From assembly GCA_022763065.1 (NCBI GenBank), contig JALEGH010000061.1:1-47041 (forward strand): a DNA stretch of 47,041 nt. Reading direction: 5' to 3'. Origin of the DNA: Alphaproteobacteria bacterium (GTDB taxonomy: Bacteria > Pseudomonadota > Alphaproteobacteria > Micavibrionales > Micavibrionaceae). This document shows positions 1 to 7,590 of the stretch, piece by piece; position 1 is the first letter of the stretch; every line of letters starts with the position of its first letter. The notes beneath the pieces were generated by a model. The model did not search any database, was not told the DNA's origin, and saw nothing but the letters and a program-made list of their open reading frames with translations. The position numbers were made by a program, and so were the translations under genes.

Positions 1-125
1 AAGCTGACTCGATAATTAGTTCTTTTACATATTTTATTTTTCTTTTATTTGCCATAAAACTTGCCTATCAACACTAAATATATAGAGATGGGGGGGATAA
101 ATTACAAGAAATTAGGATAGCACTC

Positions 126-1130
126 ATGACCGATACAAAATACGATCTTCTCGCCATTGGAAACGCGCTTGTGGATCTCCTCGCCCAAACAAATGAGGAA
201 TATATCACCCGTCAGGATGAACTGCACGACATGAAAAAAGGCTCTATGAGCCTAATTGACAGCGCACGCGCTTTAGAACTTTACGGTGATATGAACGAGC
301 CTACAAAAATGTCGGGCGGTTCTGCGGCCAATACAATGGCCTGTTTTGCCTCCTTTGGCGGCCAAGGCGCTTATATAGGAAAGGTCGCCGATGATGAACT
401 GGGCAAAACATATAAAGCCGCCCTTTCTGATATAGGTGTAGATTACGATACGCCGCCTCTGACAGACGGAGCCGCGACAGGGCGCTGCATGATTTTGGTG
501 ACACCGGACGGGGAGCGCACCATGAATACTTATCTGGGTGCGGCGACTGAATTGGGACCTCATGATATTGATGAGGCCACGATCAAGGCCGCCAAGATCA
601 CCTATCTGGAGGGGTATCTTTATGACCCGCCACATGCGATGGAAGCCTTCATCAAGGCCGCCCGTTTGGCGCATGGGGGCGGACGGATGGTCTCCCTCAC
701 CTTATCCGATTCCTTTTGTGTGGATCGCCACCGGGAAGCATTCAAAGATTTGGTGTCCCACCATGTTGATATTCTTTTTGCTAATGAAGATGAAATCAAA
801 TCACTTTACGAGACCGACGACCTCGAAAAAGCTATCAAAATAGTCACAGACGAATGCGCTATTACCGCTATCACGCGCAGCGAAAAAGGCTCCATCATCA
901 TTAATAGCGGACATCGCACCAATATCGCAGCAGAACCCATTGAAAAACTGGTTGATTCAACCGGTGCCGGTGATGCCTACGCCGCCGGATTTCTCTACGG
1001 CTATACGCGGGGGGGCGACATGGCAACATGTGGGCGTTACGGTTCCATTGCCGCCAGCCATGTCATCCAGCAAATGGGCCCGCGCCCTTCTGTTCGTCTA
1101 GCCGACCTGTTATCTAAGAAAGCCGCCTAA
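126..1130 (+). CDS. PfkB-family sugar/nucleoside kinase (adenosine kinase-like)
   Basis: Probable cytosolic ATP-dependent kinase of the ribokinase/PfkB fold. The 334-aa length is normal for the family. An N-terminal GGSAANT motif at about residues 64-70 matches the substrate-binding signature, and the C-terminal signature DSTGAGDAYAAGF (about 277-289) carries the anion-hole GAGD with D283 as the expected catalytic base. Overall look (AIGNALVDLLA start, long lid region) is that of the alphaproteobacterial 'adenosine kinase' group, but PfkB substrates cannot be read from sequence, so fructokinase or another sugar kinase remains possible. The ATG follows AGGA with a 9-nt spacer. The stop codon overlaps the start of the downstream solute-binding protein gene by one base, so the two are probably co-transcribed. 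Confidence 0.88.
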   Translation: MTDTKYDLLAIGNALVDLLAQTNEEYITRQDELHDMKKGSMSLIDSARALELYGDMNEPTKMSGGSAANTMACFASFGGQGAYIGKVADDELGKTYKAALSDIGVDYDTPPLTDGAATGRCMILVTPDGERTMNTYLGAATELGPHDIDEATIKAAKITYLEGYLYDPPHAMEAFIKAARLAHGGGRMVSLTLSDSFCVDRHREAFKDLVSHHVDILFANEDEIKSLYETDDLEKAIKIVTDECAITAITRSEKGSIIINSGHRTNIAAEPIEKLVDSTGAGDAYAAGFLYGYTRGGDMATCGRYGSIAASHVIQQMGPRPSVRLADLLSKKAA

Positions 1131-2830
1131 TGCGTTTTTTACTCATCGCTTTTTACTTACTGATCTGGAGCACAACCACCGCAAAAGCGAGTGAGGATTA
1201 CGGTCTTGCGATGGTAGGAACACCTAAATACAGCGCGCAAGACTCGCATCTCAGCTATGCCAATCCTGACGCGCCCAAAGGGGGGACCCTTAAACAATCC
1301 GCCACAGGCAGCTTTGATACGCTCAACCCTTATACGATTAAGGGCCGCGCTGCTGCCGGATTAAATTTGGTTACGGACCGCCTTATGGCCCGCGTTTGGG
1401 ATGAACCTTTCACGATGTATCCCCTCATCGCCGAAAAAGTAGATGTGCCGGAAGACCGTTCCGCCATTACATTTACCTTAAACCCGAAAGCCCGTTTTCA
1501 TGACGGCTCTCCTATTACCACAGATGATGTTTTGTTTTCCTTTGACACACTCCGTGAGTATGGGCGACCCAATATGCGCCGCATTTATAAATTGGCAACC
1601 GCCAATAAAATAGACAAACATAAAATAGAATTTAAATTAAGCGGAGATTATGACCGTGAGACAGTGATGATTTTGGCCATGATGCCGGTCTTGTCCAAAG
1701 CCTATTGGGAGGAACGCGAATTCGACACCACAACATTAGAACCTCCCCTTGGGAGCGGGCCTTATAAAATCAAGTCTCTCGAGGCCGGAAAGCACATTGT
1801 TTTTGAACGTGTGAAGGATTACTGGGCGGCTGATCTGCTGACCAATAAAGGCCACCATAATTTCGATGAAATCATCTATGAATATTACCGCGATGACACA
1901 GTCGCATTTGAAAGCTTTAAAGCCGGAGACCTTAATTTACGCCGCGAGTGGGACGCGGGAGACTGGAACAGTGCATACGACTTCCCCGCTCTTGAAAAAG
2001 GCGATGTGATCAAAGAAGAGCTCAAACATGGCCGCCCTGATAAGGTGCGCGGGTTCATTTTTAACACACGCCGCGCACCCTTTGACGATATTCGTGTGCG
2101 TGAAGCCTTGGGCCTGCTTTTTGACTTTGACTGGGTGAATAAAAACCTCTTTCACGGTCAATATAAACGCATCAACAGCTTTTATCCCAACACCGATCTT
2201 GCGCGGGAAGTAAAAGAAGATACAAAACCACAAAACCCGCGTGCCAATATGCGCCGCGCCAATGAGCTTTTGGAAGAAGCAGGATGGAGCGTCAAGGACG
2301 GCAAGCGTGTCCACACCCAAAGCGCAGAACCCATGAGTTTTGACATTCTAACCGATGATCCGGGTCAGGAGAAAATCGCGCTCGCCCTTGTGCGCCCTTT
2401 AAAGAAAATGGGAATTGAGGCCCGTGTGCGTGTTTTAGATAGCGCGGCCTATCGCGGTCACCTGAATGATTACGATTTTGACATGATTTTGCATTATTGG
2501 CACTCCACCTTGTCTCCGGGGACGGAACAATATCTCTATTGGAGCTGTGAAGCGGCAAGCCAACCCTCCCGTTGGAATTATGCCGGTATTTGTGACCCCG
2601 AAATTGATGAACTGGCCAAATCCATTCCTGAAGCCAAAACCCGTGCAGAACTCGCCCAAAAAACGCAAAGTCTGGACAGTAAGCTCTGGGAGGCCAGATT
2701 ATTCATTCCGCTATATTACAATCCGCTTGATTTTGTGAGTTACTGGAAACCGCTCAAACGCCCCGAAACCACCCCCCTATACGGCATGGTTGTTGAAACA
2801 TGGTGGATAGAAGAGGACCAACCCCCATAA
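1130..2830 (+). CDS. Extracellular solute-binding protein family 5 (YejA-like oligopeptide binding)
   Basis: Periplasmic substrate-binding component of a peptide-type ABC importer. Residues 1-20 form a signal peptide ending TAKA before SEDYG. The body has the SBP_bac_5 layout: an N-terminal segment AQDSHLSYANPDAPKGGTLK typical of YejA-type proteins, FHDGSPITTDDVLFSFDTL around residue 125, and a C-terminal lobe ending near WW. Length (566 aa) fits YejA (about 600). No permease or ATPase genes accompany it here; the next gene is an unrelated lipoprotein, so it must use a transporter encoded elsewhere or act alone. It starts inside the stop codon of the kinase gene, implying translational coupling. 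Substrate (oligopeptide, microcin C-like or murein peptide) is not inferable. Confidence 0.88.
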   Translation: MRFLLIAFYLLIWSTTTAKASEDYGLAMVGTPKYSAQDSHLSYANPDAPKGGTLKQSATGSFDTLNPYTIKGRAAAGLNLVTDRLMARVWDEPFTMYPLIAEKVDVPEDRSAITFTLNPKARFHDGSPITTDDVLFSFDTLREYGRPNMRRIYKLATANKIDKHKIEFKLSGDYDRETVMILAMMPVLSKAYWEEREFDTTTLEPPLGSGPYKIKSLEAGKHIVFERVKDYWAADLLTNKGHHNFDEIIYEYYRDDTVAFESFKAGDLNLRREWDAGDWNSAYDFPALEKGDVIKEELKHGRPDKVRGFIFNTRRAPFDDIRVREALGLLFDFDWVNKNLFHGQYKRINSFYPNTDLAREVKEDTKPQNPRANMRRANELLEEAGWSVKDGKRVHTQSAEPMSFDILTDDPGQEKIALALVRPLKKMGIEARVRVLDSAAYRGHLNDYDFDMILHYWHSTLSPGTEQYLYWSCEAASQPSRWNYAGICDPEIDELAKSIPEAKTRAELAQKTQSLDSKLWEARLFIPLYYNPLDFVSYWKPLKRPETTPLYGMVVETWWIEEDQPP

Positions 2831-2903
2831 AGCCGCTTGAGCAGCTTGTACCAAGCTGCTATCCTGTGATTCACGGTAATTATGCGGTTTTAAATCAAAA
2901 CGA

Positions 2904-3482
2904 ATGTTCAACAAAAAAATCATTTTACTTTCCTTGAGTGTTGTGTCGCTCGGCCTTTCACTAGGTGCCTGTAGTAGTGATCCGTTCAAGAAAAAAGAGC
3001 CCGATATGGAAGATGCCAAATTCTGGCAACGTGAAAGCGCAAGCTCCGCGCTTTATATGCAAGGGCCCAAGGCACAACAAATGCTGCATCAGGACATGGC
3101 CACTTGTGTTGTCGAAATACGCGAGCTGGAAAATCTCGGTGAAATCCGCCGCGCAGTTCCGGCCAATTATAATAGCGGCAACACGATTGAGCACCGTACC
3201 GCCTCACAAGCAGAATTAGACGAGTGGGACAGCCCTGAGCGTGATGGCTATTTATATAATGAACATCTGGATTATCACGATTTTGAAACCTGCATGGTCG
3301 CCAAGGGGTGGGAACGTGTCGAATATCTCCCCTATGCCCAAGCCGACAAAGCACGTGATGATTACCTGAAAAAATACAAAGCCTACAGTAAGCGGAAAAA
3401 TAAAGAAAAAGACCGGGAATATGTGACAACGCTTAACCCGAAGAAGCAAAACCCGCCGCCTTATAAAAACTTGAATGAGTAG
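2904..3482 (+). CDS. Predicted lipoprotein, unknown function
   Basis: A 192-aa envelope protein. The N-terminus has two lysines, a hydrophobic stretch and a lipobox LGAC with the lipidated cysteine at residue 23, followed by SSDPFKKK. The mature part is charged, with three further cysteines (two in the middle, TCVVE and TCMVAKGWE), and a lysine-rich tail ending in a proline patch. The CMVAKGW motif with tyrosines around it is reminiscent of small envelope proteins of alphaproteobacteria, but I recognise no family. No clear Shine-Dalgarno precedes the ATG. It stands 73 nt after the solute-binding protein and could share its transcript. Confidence 0.75.
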   Translation: MFNKKIILLSLSVVSLGLSLGACSSDPFKKKEPDMEDAKFWQRESASSALYMQGPKAQQMLHQDMATCVVEIRELENLGEIRRAVPANYNSGNTIEHRTASQAELDEWDSPERDGYLYNEHLDYHDFETCMVAKGWERVEYLPYAQADKARDDYLKKYKAYSKRKNKEKDREYVTTLNPKKQNPPPYKNLNE

Positions 3483-3497
3483 AACCGTAAGACACTT

Positions 3498-4451
3498 TTA
3501 GGCTGCGATAGGTTCCAGTTTCTTTTTAGTGTTAGCATTAACAAGGCCTTTTTTAGATAAGACATATTTCTCAATTCTTTGCATCTGCTTTTCATGGTTA
3601 AAATCTGCTATTCCGTACCAACTCTGACCAATCAACAAAGCCTTTCCTAATGTAAGCGCCTCACCTTTTTTGCAACAGTGGTTAGCTGTATAGAGAAGAT
3701 CTTCTTTCCGAAATTCACCACGACTGCTTGCCTGTAAGTTAAATATTTTTGTTGTACTTTTGTAATCACCCGCTTGCGTCATCGCATCACAAAATAATGG
3801 TGTTTTAAGCAAATCAAAGTCCATATCTGCCAGAGCAGCAATATCTTCCGGTTTTTCTAATATAATAGCTTGTCTAGCTTTTTGATAAACGCCCTCAGGT
3901 AAATATTTTTCAAGAGACTGCAATCGCAGCAATAACCTATCAGACATTGCCTCCCAATCCATACTATGGTCCGGGTCCAAACAAAATCCCATTCTAGCCC
4001 AGCTATATGCCCCATTTTCAAAAGAGGCCCCGATTTTCATCCCTCTTAATCCTGCAGATTTTCCCATCCGCAAATAATTCCAAATAATTTGCCCCCCTAT
4101 ACCTTGACCTTGATAATCAGGATCAACTCTCACAGATCCGGGATTTATATATTTTCCGTCCGACGAAATCGTACGGTAATCAATGAAACTATTGTCCTGT
4201 GCATCTCTGAGCGTAATATTTAATATTCCTGTCTCAGGCGATAATTCAATAGATATATAAGGATCACCCGGCAAATTATCTAACAGAGCTTTGCAAAACT
4301 TCTGAGGGAACATCTTGATTTTCTTATTCCAAAACGAACAAAGCTCCATCTCCTCAGGACGTGAATCAACCATTACAACAAGGTTTTCAACTTGCAAAAA
4401 ATCCTCTATTGCAACGCGCGGACGTCTGGCTTTTGTATTTTTACCAAGCAT
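3498..4451 (-). CDS. GNAT-family N-acetyltransferase, long form
   Basis: Protein of 317 aa with a GNAT core in the middle: VRVDPDYQGQGIGGQIIWNY at about residues 113-132 is motif A, the acetyl-CoA pyrophosphate-binding loop (Q-x-x-G-x-G/A pattern), and SFENGAYSWARMGF shortly after is the usual C-terminal part of the fold. The flanking 110 N-terminal and 150 C-terminal residues are not typical GNAT and have no family I recognise; the last part is helical and cysteine-containing (HCCKKGEAL). Substrate unknown. The gene looks more AT-rich than its neighbours. Its promoter lies inside the 3' end of the upstream heptosyltransferase gene and places the transcript start within a few bases of the ATG. 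Confidence 0.7.
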   Translation of the reverse strand: MLGKNTKARRPRVAIEDFLQVENLVVMVDSRPEEMELCSFWNKKIKMFPQKFCKALLDNLPGDPYISIELSPETGILNITLRDAQDNSFIDYRTISSDGKYINPGSVRVDPDYQGQGIGGQIIWNYLRMGKSAGLRGMKIGASFENGAYSWARMGFCLDPDHSMDWEAMSDRLLLRLQSLEKYLPEGVYQKARQAIILEKPEDIAALADMDFDLLKTPLFCDAMTQAGDYKSTTKIFNLQASSRGEFRKEDLLYTANHCCKKGEALTLGKALLIGQSWYGIADFNHEKQMQRIEKYVLSKKGLVNANTKKKLEPIAA

Positions 4452-4460
4452 AAGAAGATC

Positions 4461-4489
4461 ACAGTAAATTTAAATTTACATAATGTCAA
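4461..4489 (-). promoter_or_regulatory. Promoter of the GNAT gene, near-leaderless
   Basis: On the minus strand TTGACA (4489-4484) is followed after 17 nt by TACTGT (4466-4461). The predicted start site is at about 4454-4453, two or three bases before the ATG at 4451. The -35 and flanks (GTTGACATTATG) belong to the recurrent promoter type of this window. The -10 is weak but keeps A at position 2 and T at position 6. Confidence 0.55.
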
Positions 4490-5429
4490 CAAGATTTTTA
4501 ATTTTGCGCGTAACCTCTTGAACCTCAAGGCTTTTCATCAGGGTATCTTTAAGCGTTTGAGGGTGATATCCCTCGAAGTTGATAAGCTCATCAAATGTTT
4601 CAGGTGTCCTCGCATATGCCGCATGCGCTCCCCAAGGAGCATATAGATGCGGGTAGCTCGGCCCGAAAAGACCTAGCGTTTTTACACCTGCCGCCGCCGC
4701 CGCATGCATCAAACCGGAATCATTACCTATATAAAAATCACATCTGGCTAAACCCGCCGCAATTTCTCCCGGGTTTCCCTTTGCAATGCCGTCAATCCGG
4801 CGCGCCGCAGGCACACTCTCTAAAACAGGTTGTGCCTGAGATTCCTCTCCGGGCGCGGCAAATACAGCCACACGCGCGCCCTCCATAGGACCTTCGGAGC
4901 CTATCATCCAGTTTACCACCTCAATAAACCGCTCTGCTGGCCAAGTCTTCCCAATCCAGTTGGCGGAAGGTCCTACTCCTAAAACAGGACCACCATCAGG
5001 AACAAGCTCTTTGGCAAATTTCTGCTGCGCATCTGTAAAATATAATTTGGGCGCCGGAACGTCGTTCAACCCCATAAGCTGCGCCGCCTGTTCGACCTTA
5101 TGTTTTGACTTATCAATATGCTTGCCGAAGATATAGCGCTCCTTGGAAAGTAAAAGCCGCGAGACCGCGCTATCACGCAAATCAATAACTTTGTCCCAAT
5201 GCGTGCCCACCACCTCACGCCAAAGCTTAAACCAATGGCCGTGATATTTTTGTTTTTTGAGCGCGATAATCCGCTCCACATTCGGAAATCCTTCAAATAT
5301 CGTTTTAGGAAGAGGACCACAAGCCACCGTGACTTCCGCTTGCGGGTATTTTTGGTGCAAATGCTCCAAAATCCCTGTAGAAAGGATAGCATCGCCCAAG
5401 CGGGTAGAGGTGATAAAAAGTATCTTCAT
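4476..5429 (-). CDS. Glycosyltransferase family 9 (LPS heptosyltransferase-like)
   Basis: Transfers a heptose (ADP-heptose donor) in LPS inner-core assembly if it behaves like its family; acts at the cytoplasmic face of the inner membrane. The N-terminus MKILFITSTRLGDAILST is the classic GT9 first strand with the G-D motif, GPSANWIGKTWPAERF lies mid-protein, and NDSGLMHAAAAAGVKTLGLFGP is the C-terminal donor-binding signature. I chose the start at 5429 (317 aa): an upstream start at 5471 would add 14 residues overlapping the divergent ygfZ coding region, and MKIL is the universal family start. There is no strong Shine-Dalgarno. Confidence 0.88.
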   Translation of the reverse strand: MKILFITSTRLGDAILSTGILEHLHQKYPQAEVTVACGPLPKTIFEGFPNVERIIALKKQKYHGHWFKLWREVVGTHWDKVIDLRDSAVSRLLLSKERYIFGKHIDKSKHKVEQAAQLMGLNDVPAPKLYFTDAQQKFAKELVPDGGPVLGVGPSANWIGKTWPAERFIEVVNWMIGSEGPMEGARVAVFAAPGEESQAQPVLESVPAARRIDGIAKGNPGEIAAGLARCDFYIGNDSGLMHAAAAAGVKTLGLFGPSYPHLYAPWGAHAAYARTPETFDELINFEGYHPQTLKDTLMKSLEVQEVTRKIKNLVDIM

Positions 5430-5452
5430 ATCTGCGATTAAACGGGTAGAAT
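5425..5452 (+). promoter_or_regulatory. Leaderless promoter of ygfZ
   Basis: TTCATA (5425-5430), 16-nt spacer, TAGAAT (5447-5452). Six bases then separate the -10 from the ATG at 5459, so the expected first transcribed base is the A of the start codon. No Shine-Dalgarno exists. The -35 overlaps the start codon of the divergent heptosyltransferase. Confidence 0.5.
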
Positions 5453-5458
5453 AGCCCC

Positions 5459-6241
5459 ATGTCAAAGCCATTTTTTATATCCCTGCCCCGGCGCGGTCTC
5501 CTCCATATTGAAGGACCTGACAGGCTGGAATTTCTTCAGGGGCTTATCACACAAGACGTTACCAAGTTGGAACAAGAAAAAATCCAATATGGCTGCCTCC
5601 TCACACCACAAGGAAAATTCCTGCATGATTTTTTCATTCATCACGGTGATGGATTTATTTTGCTGGATTGTGAAGGAGGGCCACGCGCACAGGATTTATA
5701 TGAGCGCCTGAATAAATATAAGCTCCGCCGTGATGTTCAAATTTCTGTTGAGGAAAAGCATCCTGTTTATGCCGTGTTTGGAGACGAAAAAATCGGCCTC
5801 CCCGACCCGCGCCATTTTAAAATGGGAAACCGAGCTTTTGGAAAACCGGACGCCGCACTGATCACGCCGGAGCTTTTTGAAGAATGGGATCAACAGCGCA
5901 TCATTCTCGGTATTCCTGACGGTGCGCGCGATATGGAAGTAGAGCGCTCGACTTTGCATGAGATGAATATTCCGCAATTAAATGGGGTGAGCTTTGATAA
6001 AGGATGCTATGTCGGACAGGAAATAGTTTCGCGCATGCAACACAGGGGACTGGGCAAGAAACATTTGCGCACGCTCAAATTTAAAGAAGCACCGCCCCCC
6101 CCTTTCACGGATTTGGAAATAGGCGGAAAAGTGGTTGGCAATATGCGCTCTTCTTGTCACAATATCGGACTTGCGATCATCAAAGATGAATATCTGGAAG
6201 AATTAAAAAATGACGAAAATCCTCTATGTCTTTTGGGATAG
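5459..6241 (+). CDS. ygfZ: YgfZ/GcvT-domain folate-binding protein (Fe-S cluster assembly)
   Basis: Folate-dependent accessory factor for assembly or repair of certain 4Fe-4S proteins, related to mitochondrial IBA57/CAF17. The diagnostic YgfZ motif K-G-C-Y-x-G-Q-E is present as DKGCYVGQEIVSRMQHRG near residue 180, including the conserved cysteine. The N-terminus (LLHIEGPDRLEFLQGLITQDV) matches the family's first domain. At 260 aa it is on the short side for the family, with an abbreviated C-terminal barrel. The last 32 nt overlap the following HAD hydrolase gene in another frame, indicating an operon. Confidence 0.9.
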   Translation: MSKPFFISLPRRGLLHIEGPDRLEFLQGLITQDVTKLEQEKIQYGCLLTPQGKFLHDFFIHHGDGFILLDCEGGPRAQDLYERLNKYKLRRDVQISVEEKHPVYAVFGDEKIGLPDPRHFKMGNRAFGKPDAALITPELFEEWDQQRIILGIPDGARDMEVERSTLHEMNIPQLNGVSFDKGCYVGQEIVSRMQHRGLGKKHLRTLKFKEAPPPPFTDLEIGGKVVGNMRSSCHNIGLAIIKDEYLEELKNDENPLCLLG

Positions 6242-6824
6242 TGACAACACGCTCGTAAATACCGCCATGCACCACTGGCGCAAACATGTGGAAATGCTCA
6301 AAACCCACGGCATTTCTTTAGATGAAAAATACCGCCAGAAAATCTATGAGAATAACGGTGCACAAAACTGGCAATGGATCAGCGCAGAACTTGGATTAAA
6401 CATTCCGCAAGAAGAATATCTGGACCAGATTGATAGTTGGTATTTCGAAAATATTACAGAGATTCAAATCCGCGCAGGTGTTATGGAGGCCATTGAGCGT
6501 TTCACCAAGGCCAAGGTGCCACAAGCCGTTGTCTCCAATGGCCGGAAGCGCTCCGTCATGGCGGCGCTGGAGGGCAAAGATTTGGCCAAGTATTTCGATT
6601 TTATTCTATGCAAGGAAGATTATGAAGGCCGTAAACCTGACCCGGCTCCTTATCTAGCCGCGCTTAACAAAATGCAAGAGCTTCATCATGAGAAAATTGA
6701 TCCGGCTAGTTGTTTAGTAATCGAAGATGATCCTTTGGGTGTTCAGGCCGGTGAGGCCGCCGGTATGGTGGTGCTCCACCGCCCTATTGGAGACGACAAA
6801 CCCATTGAAATGCTGGTTTCTTAA
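6210..6824 (+). CDS. HAD-superfamily hydrolase (phosphoglycolate phosphatase-like)
   Basis: Phosphatase of the haloacid dehalogenase fold, cytosolic. All four motifs are visible: DSDNT with nucleophile D10 and acid D12, SNGRKRS (motif II Ser), the lysine in GRKPDPAPY (motif III), and IEDDPLGVQAGEAAGM (motif IV acids). The helical cap between motifs I and II makes it subfamily I, like Gph/CbbY, so a small phosphorylated sugar or glycolate is the likely substrate. Length 204 aa is normal. It starts 32 nt inside ygfZ, so translation is probably coupled. Confidence 0.85.
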   Translation: MTKILYVFWDSDNTLVNTAMHHWRKHVEMLKTHGISLDEKYRQKIYENNGAQNWQWISAELGLNIPQEEYLDQIDSWYFENITEIQIRAGVMEAIERFTKAKVPQAVVSNGRKRSVMAALEGKDLAKYFDFILCKEDYEGRKPDPAPYLAALNKMQELHHEKIDPASCLVIEDDPLGVQAGEAAGMVVLHRPIGDDKPIEMLVS

Positions 6825-6831
6825 TTTTTTA

Positions 6832-6860
6832 TTGACATAATGCAATTCGGTGTGTAGAGT
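6832..6860 (+). promoter_or_regulatory. Strong sigma-70-type promoter (ATTGACATAATG type)
   Basis: TTGACA (6832-6837), 17-nt spacer, TAGAGT (6855-6860). It opens a leader of about 26 nt containing the AGGAG ribosome site of the small membrane protein. The TATTGACATAATG context is repeated before other genes of this window. Confidence 0.7.
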
Positions 6861-6892
6861 GCGCTCCTACTTTAAAATCAGGAGAAGATATA

Positions 6893-7114
6893 ATGTCACC
6901 AAAAACGAAACAAAATTTGGCTCTACTCGGAAATAGCGTTGCCGGAGTTGCTGTTATCACGGCTCTTTTCACGGCTATTGCCGGTGCAGCACTCTTCATT
7001 GACGCGATGGAAACACAAGCCGCCCATGAAAGACTGATGCAATCTCGATGCGGCGACTATATAACTCCACGCGGCGAACCCGTGCGCAAATGCCGGGATT
7101 CTCTAGGCCGATAA
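6893..7114 (+). CDS. Small single-span membrane protein, unknown
   Basis: A 73-aa protein with one hydrophobic segment (about residues 14-37, rich in Ala, Val and Ile) followed by a polar C-terminal tail that holds two cysteines (RCGDY and RKCRD) and many arginines. The hydrophobic segment is not followed by a convincing signal-peptidase site, so it is more likely an anchored protein than a secreted one. AGGAG lies 9 nt before the ATG and a consensus promoter is just upstream, so it is well supported as a real gene. No family recognised. Confidence 0.75.
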   Translation: MSPKTKQNLALLGNSVAGVAVITALFTAIAGAALFIDAMETQAAHERLMQSRCGDYITPRGEPVRKCRDSLGR

Positions 7115-7178
7115 TACTCTTTATTGGTCCGCTCCTTCTACTTACTGTAGCCCACACAGAATAAATTTACAAAATATA

Positions 7179-7206
7179 TTGACATAAGTTTGAACGTACT
7201 TATATT
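7179..7206 (+). promoter_or_regulatory. Strong sigma-70-type promoter (ATTGACATAA type)
   Basis: TTGACA (7179-7184), 16-nt spacer, TATATT (7201-7206). The leader then carries AAGGAG at 7226-7231 before the ATG at 7239. Same extended -35 context as at 6832 and 10362. Confidence 0.7.
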
Positions 7207-7238
7207 GGCCGCAAAGCTTATAAAAAAGGAGATTATCA

Positions 7239-7553
7239 ATGAGTATCAAGAAAACACTCGCTGCTGGAATTTGCGCCGCAACAGCATTCGGGGCAACCGC
7301 CGCACAGGCAGATCAGGCCGTTATTTCGATTAATGCATACGGGGACGTAGCAACCTCATTAAGCGTTAAGGTTAAAGATGAGAAAACCTGTCTTCAGGTT
7401 GGTAAAGCCGCAACGATACCGCACACTCGATCTACTGTAACTTGTCTCTCAGATGATGGTGTTATAAAAAGCGCGCACTATTGTAAAAATAAGACTAGTT
7501 GGGGCAATGTAAAGATAAGTTGCAAGCCCCTCGATTTAAAAGCTTTTCAATAA
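7239..7553 (+). CDS. Small secreted cysteine-containing protein, unknown
   Basis: A 104-aa exported protein. Residues 1-24 are a signal peptide with a likely cleavage after AAQA before DQAV. The mature part (about 80 aa) has four cysteines (KTCLQ, VTCLS, HYCKN, ISCKP) that could form two disulfides, and looks like a small beta domain. It has its own promoter, an AAGGAG ribosome site 7 nt before the ATG, and a candidate terminator after the stop. I do not recognise the family; function unknown. Confidence 0.78.
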   Translation: MSIKKTLAAGICAATAFGATAAQADQAVISINAYGDVATSLSVKVKDEKTCLQVGKAATIPHTRSTVTCLSDDGVIKSAHYCKNKTSWGNVKISCKPLDLKAFQ

Positions 7554-7563
7554 CTAAAATCTA

Positions 7564-7590
7564 AAAAGCAGCTATTAAGCCGCTTTTTTC
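7564..7590 (+). terminator. Possible terminator of the secreted-protein gene
   Basis: AGCAGC (7567-7572), loop TATTAA, GCCGCT (7579-7584), then a T run to 7589. One internal A-C mismatch weakens the stem. It overlaps the stop codon and last codons of the convergent ppdK gene. Confidence 0.4.

Noticed and set aside
1..125. Possible regulatory RNA before the PfkB gene
   Set aside because: The 125-nt AT-rich stretch shows no clear promoter pair, hairpin or ORF; nothing could be supported.
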